Assembly (NCBI RefSeq): GCF_024195285.1
Contig: NZ_JALHBS010000103.1
Location: 1-44,323 of the forward strand
Length of the DNA: 44,323 bases
Origin: Aurantimonas marianensis
GTDB lineage: Bacteria; Pseudomonadota; Alphaproteobacteria; Rhizobiales; Rhizobiaceae
Direction of reading: 5' to 3'
Made by a program: the position numbers and the translations under genes. The notes under the pieces are model-generated. The model saw only the letters and a list, made by a program, of their open reading frames with translations. It searched no databases and had not been told where the DNA came from. This document shows, in pieces, positions 38,947 to 44,323 of the stretch; the stretch's first letter is position 1; every line of letters starts with the position of its first letter.

Positions 38947-39603
38947 TCAGCGTACGACGTAGACGACCTTGCGCGTATCGGCTTCGACGAGCACTGGCTG
39001 TCCGTTCACGTAGACATAACGGTACTGGTAATCCGGAATCTCACGAAGTTCGACCGTCTCGGGAAGGCTGGCGCCAACGACGGCTTCGCCCTCGAGATAG
39101 ACAGGATCGACCTGGTTCGAGCGGACGTAGGCTACGGCGGTCTCAGGCGGGTCTATGACGGCGCCCGCGGCAAGACCGGCTGCTCCGCCGATCGCCGCGC
39201 CGATGGGGCCACCGACGATGGCTCCCGCGACGGCGCCCGTCGTCGCGCCGGCGAGCCCCGCCCCCGCATCGTTCTCATAGGTCGCCACCGGAACGGAAAG
39301 TTCCTGCCGGCGGGTCGTGACGACGACCTGCTCACCCGACATGTCGGCGGTCAGATAGTCCGAATAGGCCCAGCCTTCCTTGCCGTCGACGTTCACCTTG
39401 CACCAGGATCCGCCTTCGATGCAGCCCTCGACCGTGGCGCTAGCTTCATTCGCAATCATACCGACGATCTCGTAGTTCGGTCCGGGACCTGCGCGGACAT
39501 TGAGATCGGTGGTCGCCTTTACAGCTGTCTGGGCGAAGGCGGGCATGGCCAGCGCGACCAGTGCGGTGGTGGTGCCGGTGGCGAAAATATGCCGAATTTT
39601 CAT
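38947..39603 (-). CDS. Secreted SH3-domain protein with DUF1236 C-terminus
   Basis: 218 residues; AGGA eight bases before the ATG. A signal peptide ends at MPAFA (residue about 24). Residues 28-86 form a bacterial SH3 domain (TDLNVRAGPGPNYEIVGMI, then GSWCKVNVDGKEGWAYSDYL, with a probable disulfide C60-C68). A glycine-zipper segment (GAGLAGATTGAVAGAIVGG and following) comes next and could insert in a membrane. The DUF1236 tail is LPETVELREIPDYQYRYVYVNGQPVLVE. SH3 domains of this kind bind peptidoglycan or peptides in the envelope. A candidate stress promoter and a hairpin precede the gene. Confidence 0.88.
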   Translation of the reverse strand: MKIRHIFATGTTTALVALAMPAFAQTAVKATTDLNVRAGPGPNYEIVGMIANEASATVEGCIEGGSWCKVNVDGKEGWAYSDYLTADMSGEQVVVTTRRQELSVPVATYENDAGAGLAGATTGAVAGAIVGGPIGAAIGGAAGLAAGAVIDPPETAVAYVRSNQVDPVYLEGEAVVGASLPETVELREIPDYQYRYVYVNGQPVLVEADTRKVVYVVR

Positions 39604-39614
39604 AAATTTAATCC

Positions 39615-39639
39615 TGACGAGAGTGCCCTTCGCTCGTCA
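39615..39639 (-). repeat. Inverted repeat in the leader of the SH3/DUF1236 gene
   Basis: TGACGAG and CTCGTCA flank an 11-base loop. The repeat ends where the ribosome site begins, so a hairpin there could affect ribosome access; an operator is the alternative. Confidence 0.45.
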
Positions 39640-39640
39640 A

Positions 39641-39665
39641 AATGTCGCAGATTGATAATTGTTCC
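39641..39665 (-). promoter_or_regulatory. EcfG-like general stress promoter candidate
   Basis: GGAAC at 39665-39661 and CATT at 39644-39641 are 16 bases apart; the alphaproteobacterial EcfG consensus is GGAAC, 16-17 bases, CGTT. One base of the -10 differs. It would start transcription about 30 bases before the SH3/DUF1236 start codon. Confidence 0.4.
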
Positions 39666-39735
39666 TGACCAACCGCTGCATCGTGCAACGAATTTCGGAT
39701 CTACCGCCCCGGGGATCCGGGATTTCGGGCCCGCG

Positions 39736-40824
39736 TTATTTTTCCCAGTCGGTACCGATCGCATCGCGGTCGAGGGCGCGGGCGTCTTTTTCGATCTCCG
39801 CGCACTCCTCGCGATCTGCTGCATCTTCACTCTCGGGCATTTCCGCGGCCTCGCCCGATGCCGTCAGGGCCAGCTTGAAATACATCGGATAATGATCGGA
39901 TCCGATGTCGGGCAGCCGCTTCATCGCGACCAATTGGAAACGGGCGTCGTGGAACAGATGGTCCAGTGGCCACCGCATGAACCAGAAACGGGTGTCGAAG
40001 GTATTGTAGAATCCGCGGCCGACGCGTGGATCGAGCAGCCCGGATACCCGCTGAAAGAGCCGGGTCGTATGGGACCAGGCGACGTCGTTGAGATCGCCGC
40101 AGACGATCGCGGGCGCCGGATTTTCCTTCACGAGTTCGGCCACCTGGAGCAACTCGGCATCGCGCCCGGCCGAATCCGCATGCGGTACCGGCGGCTCCGG
40201 ATGGACGCCGTAAAGACGAAAGCGTTGCCCGTCAGGCAGGACGACGGTCGTCATGATCGAGGGCACGCCCTGCATGACGAGATATTGCACTTTGGTGTCC
40301 TCCAACGGGTGGCGGGACATGAGGATCATACCGTAGGAGTTGTCCAGCGGATGCCAGACGCCGTGCGGTCGCCCTTCGAGAAGCGGCTCAAGGGCCTCGG
40401 CCCAGTTCCCGTCGGTCTCCATGAAGATCACGATATCCGGATCGACATCGCGAACCAGGCTGATTGCCCTGTCATGGTCGCGATTGGACATCTTGACGTT
40501 ATAGGAAAGCACCGACACGGTGTTCTTGCCGTTCGGGTCACCCTCGTAGAGTTGGGACTGGCGCCGGCGCAGCGGCGTGAATTGCGCGATCGAAACCACC
40601 TGCACCGCCACGACGATAGCCTGGCCGACAAGCAAGCTCCACATCCACAAGACGGGCTCGACCAGCCAGACGGTCAGCGGCACGAGGACAAGCGTCAGTG
40701 CAAGGAATTGCAACCGGGGAAAGGCAAAAACCCGGACGAAGCCGTGCGCGATGCGGGCGAAGGAAATGCCAGTCGCAAAAAGAAGAAAGATCGTGAGTGC
40801 GGTCAGAATTAGGGCAGCCGTCAT
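39736..40824 (-). CDS. Membrane-anchored endonuclease/exonuclease/phosphatase family protein
   Basis: 362 residues from the ATG at 40824. Two or three N-terminal hydrophobic helices (residues 1-20, 40-56 and 58-80) are followed by an EEP domain: SYNVKMSN (N109), FMETDGNW (E136), YGVHPEPP (H208), CGDLNDVAWS (D244, N246) and GSDHYPM (D310, H311), so all catalytic and metal residues are present. The last 40 residues are acidic. The fold covers DNases, phosphodiesterases and phospholipases; which applies is unknown. The anchor suggests an envelope substrate. GAGG is only two bases from the ATG, closer than usual. Confidence 0.88.
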   Translation of the reverse strand: MTAALILTALTIFLLFATGISFARIAHGFVRVFAFPRLQFLALTLVLVPLTVWLVEPVLWMWSLLVGQAIVVAVQVVSIAQFTPLRRRQSQLYEGDPNGKNTVSVLSYNVKMSNRDHDRAISLVRDVDPDIVIFMETDGNWAEALEPLLEGRPHGVWHPLDNSYGMILMSRHPLEDTKVQYLVMQGVPSIMTTVVLPDGQRFRLYGVHPEPPVPHADSAGRDAELLQVAELVKENPAPAIVCGDLNDVAWSHTTRLFQRVSGLLDPRVGRGFYNTFDTRFWFMRWPLDHLFHDARFQLVAMKRLPDIGSDHYPMYFKLALTASGEAAEMPESEDAADREECAEIEKDARALDRDAIGTDWEK

Positions 40825-41246
40825 GACCTCAACGCGATTGGAGTGATCCGTAGACGGCCGGGAACAAGCCGACCGTTGTCGAGCACTTGTATCCGAAGCG
40901 GCATAGGACAAGGGCGCATGGTTGGCACTCGCTGAAAGGAGGCCGCCGCGGCATCCCTTCAAGCGGCCCGCAGCCCCGCCGACATGGTCCGGTTCGTGCA
41001 GGCCCGCTTTGGTTGACAATTCGAGCGCGTTGGTGTTCTTGCCGGGCAAATCCGCGACATGCCGTCCGCGACCCGCCGACCGTGCCCCTCCTCTTGGAGC
41101 CGCGCGGAGGTCACCATCCGCCAGCGAGTTTCGCCCGCGGATGCGTTCTTGCTTTGAGCATCGTTTGCTTTGGGCATGAAGGGTTTGCGGTCCCCGGCGA
41201 TGCGCACCACCTTCCGGGGCAATTCGGAAGGACGGAAGGAAGCTTG
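40825..41246. other. Divergent intergenic region upstream of ffh
   Basis: 422 bases between divergent starts. It includes a consensus -35 hexamer TTGACA at 41013-41018 facing ffh, but no matching -10 at the normal distance was recognised. The frame in phase with ffh stays open across most of it, but lacks a start with a ribosome site and is not taken as coding. No RNA gene seen. Confidence 0.4.
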
Positions 41247-42800
41247 ATGTTCGACTCGCTCCAGGACCGCCTTGGGTCCATCCTGAACGGTCTTACCGGC
41301 CGCGGCGCGCTCTCCGACAAGGATGTGGGGGCGGCGCTGCGCGAGGCCGGCCGGGCGCTGCTCGAAGCCGACGTCGCGCTGGAAGTGGTGCGGGGCTTTA
41401 CCGACCGGGTGCGCGAAAAGGCCGTCGGCGCCGAAATCCTGAAGTCGATCAAGCCCGGCCAGATGGTCGTCAAGATCGTCCATGACGAACTGATCGAAAT
41501 GCTCGGTCGGGACCAGGTTCCGATCGACCTCAATGCGCCGGCACCGGTCGTCGTGATGATGGTCGGCCTGCAGGGCTCGGGCAAGACCACCACCACCGGC
41601 AAGATCGCCAAGCGCCTGACCGAGCGCCAGCGCAAGAAGGTGCTGATGGCCTCGCTGGACACGCGTCGGCCGGCCGCGCAGGAGCAACTGAAGGTTCTTG
41701 GCGAGCAGACGGGTGTCGCGACGCTGCCGATCATCGCGGGGCAGGGACCGGTGGAGATCGCCGCCAGAGCCCATCAGGCCGGCAAGCTCGGCGGTTACGA
41801 CGTCGTCATTCTCGACACGGCCGGCCGCACCCATATCGACGAGCCGCTGATGGTCGAGATGGCGGAGATCAAGGCGCGGGCGACGCCGCACGAAATCCTC
41901 CTCGTCGCCGACTCGCTCACCGGTCAGGACGCGGTCAATCTCGCCCGTTCCTTCGACGAGCGCGTCGGCATCACCGGCATCGTGCTCACGCGCGTCGACG
42001 GCGACGGACGCGGCGGCGCCGCGCTGTCCATGCGCGCCGTTACCGGCAAGCCGATCAAGCTGATCGGCACCGGCGAGAAGATGGACGCGCTGGAGGATTT
42101 CCATCCCTCGCGCATCGCCGATCGCATTCTCGGCATGGGCGACATCGTCAGCCTCGTCGAAAAGGCGGCCGAGAACATCGACGCGGAAAAAGCCGCGGCG
42201 ATGGCCAAGAAGATGCAGTCGGGCAAGTTCGATCTGAACGACCTCGCCGACCAGATCCGCCAGATGCAGAAGATGGGCGGCATGGGCGGCATGATGGGTC
42301 TGATGCCCGGCATGGGCAAGATGAAGGACCAGATGGCCTCCGCCGGTCTCGACGATAAGATGCTGAAGCGTCAGCTCGCCGTGATTTCGTCGATGACCCC
42401 GGCCGAGCGCGCCCGCCCCGACATTCTCAAGCACAGCCGCAAGAAGCGCATCGCCGCCGGCTCCGGCACCTCGTCGGCTGAGATCAACAAGCTGTTGAAG
42501 ATGCACCGCCAGATGGCCGACGTGATGAAGTCGATGGGCAAGGGCAAGGGCGGCATGATGGGCAAGATGATGGGCGGCCTTGCCGGCAAGATGGGCCTTG
42601 GCGGTCCAGGTGGCGGCATGGGCGGTATGCCCGGCGGCATGCCGGACCTGTCGAAGATGGATCCCAAGCAGCTCGAAGCGATGGCGAAGGCCGCCCAGGG
42701 CGGCGGGCTCCCCCCCGGTCTCGGCGCGCCCGGCGGATTGCCGGGCCTTTCCGGCGGAGGCTTCCCGGGGCTACCCGGCCTGCCGGGCAAGAAGAAATAA
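41247..42800 (+). CDS. ffh: Signal recognition particle protein Ffh
   Basis: 517 residues from the ATG at 41247, with AAGGA six bases upstream. The N domain starts [24 protein letters not shown]; the G domain has the P-loop [12 protein letters not shown] from residue 107, then [18 protein letters not shown] and [14 protein letters not shown]. The methionine-rich M domain, which binds signal sequences and 4.5S RNA, includes [12 protein letters not shown] and [23 protein letters not shown]. The tail is an unusual glycine/methionine/proline series ending in [10 protein letters not shown]. Its receptor FtsY is encoded about 5 kb away on the other strand. rpsP follows by 94 bases. Confidence 0.97.
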   Translation: MFDSLQDRLGSILNGLTGRGALSDKDVGAALREAGRALLEADVALEVVRGFTDRVREKAVGAEILKSIKPGQMVVKIVHDELIEMLGRDQVPIDLNAPAPVVVMMVGLQGSGKTTTTGKIAKRLTERQRKKVLMASLDTRRPAAQEQLKVLGEQTGVATLPIIAGQGPVEIAARAHQAGKLGGYDVVILDTAGRTHIDEPLMVEMAEIKARATPHEILLVADSLTGQDAVNLARSFDERVGITGIVLTRVDGDGRGGAALSMRAVTGKPIKLIGTGEKMDALEDFHPSRIADRILGMGDIVSLVEKAAENIDAEKAAAMAKKMQSGKFDLNDLADQIRQMQKMGGMGGMMGLMPGMGKMKDQMASAGLDDKMLKRQLAVISSMTPAERARPDILKHSRKKRIAAGSGTSSAEINKLLKMHRQMADVMKSMGKGKGGMMGKMMGGLAGKMGLGGPGGGMGGMPGGMPDLSKMDPKQLEAMAKAAQGGGLPPGLGAPGGLPGLSGGGFPGLPGLPGKKK

Positions 42801-42894
42801 GGTTTCAGCGGCCAAGCCGCGACCATGCGAATACCTCGAACAGCAACCTCCGGCATCCGATAACGGGCCGACATCGAAAAGAAGGAAAACCCAC

Positions 42895-43347
42895 ATGCCC
42901 CTTAAAATGCGCCTCGCCCGTGCCGGCTCGAAAAAGCGGCCTTATTACCATGTCGTCGTCGCGGACGCCCGGAGCCCCCGCGATGGCCGCTTCGTCGAGC
43001 AGCTCGGCTCATGGAACCCGATGCTGCCGAAGGACGCCGAGCGCGTGAAGCTGAACGAAGAGCGCATCAAGCACTGGCTCGGCGAGGGCGCACAGCCGAC
43101 GGATCGCGTGATGCGCTTCCTCGATCAGGCCGGGATTCTCAACCGTCCCGCCCGCGTCAATCCGCTGAAGGGCAAGCCGGGCAAGAAGGCGCAGGAGCGC
43201 GAAGCCGAGCGCGTGCAGCGCGAGGAGGACGCCAAGGCGGCGGCCGAGCAGGCAGCCGCCGATGCCGAAGCCGCCAAGAACGCGCCGGCCGAGGAGGCTG
43301 CGGCTGAGGAAACCCCCGAGGCCGGTTCGGAAGAGTCCGCCGCATAG
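42895..43347 (+). CDS. rpsP: 30S ribosomal protein S16
   Basis: 150 residues; AAGGA eight bases before the ATG. The first 80 residues are S16: [38 protein letters not shown], then [21 protein letters not shown]16 helps assemble the 30S body. The remaining roughly 60 residues form a highly charged, alanine/glutamate-rich helical tail ([19 protein letters not shown] and following), a common alphaproteobacterial extension. It normally leads rimM-trmD-rplS; here a hairpin and a PAS-domain gene follow. Confidence 0.97.
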   Translation: MPLKMRLARAGSKKRPYYHVVVADARSPRDGRFVEQLGSWNPMLPKDAERVKLNEERIKHWLGEGAQPTDRVMRFLDQAGILNRPARVNPLKGKPGKKAQEREAERVQREEDAKAAAEQAAADAEAAKNAPAEEAAAEETPEAGSEESAA

Positions 43348-43390
43348 GTTTGCGTCGGGTAAGTTTCGACTGTAATCATCCGACCTGAGC

Positions 43391-43412
43391 AACGGCGCCC
43401 TTTGGCGCCGTT
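43391..43412 (+). terminator. Terminator-like hairpin after rpsP
   Basis: AACGGCGCC and GGCGCCGTT form a perfect nine-base-pair stem with a CTTT loop, 44 bases after the rpsP stop. The T run expected of a strong intrinsic terminator is missing. Confidence 0.6.
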
Positions 43413-43468
43413 CGTGCAAGCGTACCGCATTCCGAGGAGGCGGAACCCGTTGTCACCGAGGTCCGACG

Positions 43469-44323
43469 ATGCGGCAGTCCGACGATGATTCAGGAATAGA
43501 TTGCCGGAATGCCCAATCCACGGGCGATCTGGGCCTGTTCGAACTTGCGCCGATTCCGCTGTGGATCGAGGATTTCAGCGGCGTCAAGGCACTGTTCGAT
43601 GAATGGCGCGAGGCCGGGGTCACCTCGATCCGCGAGCATCTCGAACAGGATTTGGAGCGCGTGAAGACCGCGGCGCGACGAATCGAGCTCATCGCCGTCA
43701 ACGCCTGCACGTTGTCGCTGTTCGAGGCCGACAGCTTCGACCATCTTGCCGCCAATCTCGACCGGGTCTTTTCCGGCGACATGCTGGACAGCCACCGCGA
43801 GGAACTGATCCAGCTGTGGGAGGGACAGACCGCGTTCACCAGCTACGCGGTCAACTATACGCTGTCGGGCCGCCGTCTGGATGTCCAGCTCAAGGCGCGC
43901 ATCCTGCCCGGCTTCGAGGACGACTGGAGCTGCGTTCTCATTGCCACCGAGGACGTGAGCGAGCGCGAGGAAGGCCGGCGCCGGCTGATCGCCAGCGAAA
44001 CGTTCGCGCGGGGGCTTTTCGAGCATTCGCCGATTTCGCTCTGGGTCGAGGACTTCAGCGCCGTAAAAGCCCTGATCGACGATATCCGCGCTCGGGGGGT
44101 CGTCGATTTCCGCACCTTCGTCGATGTTCATCCGGAGTTCGTCACCCGGTGCCTGAGCGAAATCCGCGTCGTCGACGTCAACGAGCACACGCTCGAACTC
44201 TTCCGCGCCAGCGACAAGTCGGGGCTGCTGGGCCGTCTCGACGAGGTATTGTCCACAGTGATCGAGCCCTTCTGCACCGGCTCAAGCCCGTTGACGCATT
44301 TGATTAACGTCGACTTGCCCGAA
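43469..44323 (+). CDS. Tandem PAS-domain signalling protein, N-terminal fragment
   Basis: 285 codons, open to the right edge of the window. The ATG at 43469 has GAGG seven bases upstream. Two related units are offset by exactly 160 residues: LFELAPIPLWIEDFSGVKAL (23-42) and LFEHSPISLWVEDFSAVKAL (183-202), with VNACTLSLFEA (77-87) matching VNEHTLELFRA (237-247). These fit a PAS-like sensor type with a PxLWxEDFSxVK opening that precedes histidine kinase or GGDEF/EAL output domains. A short helical linker joins the units. No signal peptide or membrane helix, so a cytoplasmic sensor is likely. The output domain lies outside the window. Confidence 0.75.
   Translation, partial: MRQSDDDSGIDCRNAQSTGDLGLFELAPIPLWIEDFSGVKALFDEWREAGVTSIREHLEQDLERVKTAARRIELIAVNACTLSLFEADSFDHLAANLDRVFSGDMLDSHREELIQLWEGQTAFTSYAVNYTLSGRRLDVQLKARILPGFEDDWSCVLIATEDVSEREEGRRRLIASETFARGLFEHSPISLWVEDFSAVKALIDDIRARGVVDFRTFVDVHPEFVTRCLSEIRVVDVNEHTLELFRASDKSGLLGRLDEVLSTVIEPFCTGSSPLTHLINVDLPE

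Noticed and set aside
40887-41246. An N-terminal extension of ffh of 120 codons
   Set aside because: Ffh homologues start at [10 protein letters not shown], which has a strong ribosome site here; the extension has no start signal or similarity.
40959-42506. A 515-codon frame antisense to ffh
   Set aside because: It mirrors the codon pattern of ffh, is histidine/leucine-rich and matches no family; a normal shadow in GC-rich DNA.

Overview
The window is a gene-dense, GC-rich chromosomal segment of an alphaproteobacterium, most probably of the Hyphomicrobiales (Rhizobiales). The order fits from several marker families and neighbourhoods: an IalB-family protein beside rlmN, a DUF2794 gene with a DUF1223 gene and acnA, acnA divergent from ccmABCDG, and the dapF-mtaB-ftsY-yciB string close to ffh-rpsP. 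I cannot name a genus from sequence alone. No tRNA, rRNA, IS element, prophage or CRISPR array was seen.

Layout. 1-2268: the start of typA (minus), then a DNA methyltransferase carrying a C-terminal PD-(D/E)XK nuclease-like domain, with a small two-repeat basic protein facing away from it. This is the one clearly accessory patch, and its target-recognition region is far poorer in GC than its surroundings. 2293-9427: an M3 peptidase, a MarR regulator, a CBS-domain site-2 protease, a translationally coupled pair (isoprenylcysteine methyltransferase-like protein and membrane hydrolase), and a luciferase-like flavin oxidoreductase. 9511-16407: argG, a LysE-type exporter, a GST, a BrnA-like orphan with a membrane protein, rlmN, an IalB-family protein, a DUF1232 protein and thpR. 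16581-22933: a GNAT enzyme, then the tesA / ABC ATPase / FtsX-like permease locus (permease frame broken), a Bax inhibitor-1 protein and a second GNAT. 22941-28591: a YihY/BrkB membrane protein, DUF2794, DUF1223 and aconitase. 28974-32037: the cytochrome c maturation operon ccmA-B-C-D-G. 32088-34193: a NUDIX hydrolase, a TerB-like DUF533 protein and YciB. 34299-38286: dapF-mtaB-ftsY, with ftsY broken at a run of nine A. 38472-40824: two envelope proteins and a membrane-anchored endonuclease/exonuclease/phosphatase-fold protein. 41247-44323: ffh, rpsP and the start of a tandem-PAS signalling protein.

Functional themes. Protein targeting is doubly represented: Ffh and its receptor FtsY, about 5 kb apart. 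Envelope functions are frequent (haem export and cytochrome c maturation, the TesA-associated ABC system, an intramembrane protease, YihY, YciB, IalB and an SH3/DUF1236 protein). RNA and translation modification is covered by rlmN, mtaB, thpR, typA and rpsP.

Most notable points: (1) ftsY is split by an A9 tract, yet three copies of an acidic DFSWL-type motif across the break show both halves belong to one gene, so this is either a sequencing indel or transcriptional slippage; (2) the FtsX-like permease seems to have lost a short internal segment with a frame change; (3) the methyltransferase-nuclease fusion has a mosaic recognition domain; (4) a tandem-PAS gene directly follows rpsP, where rimM-trmD would be expected.
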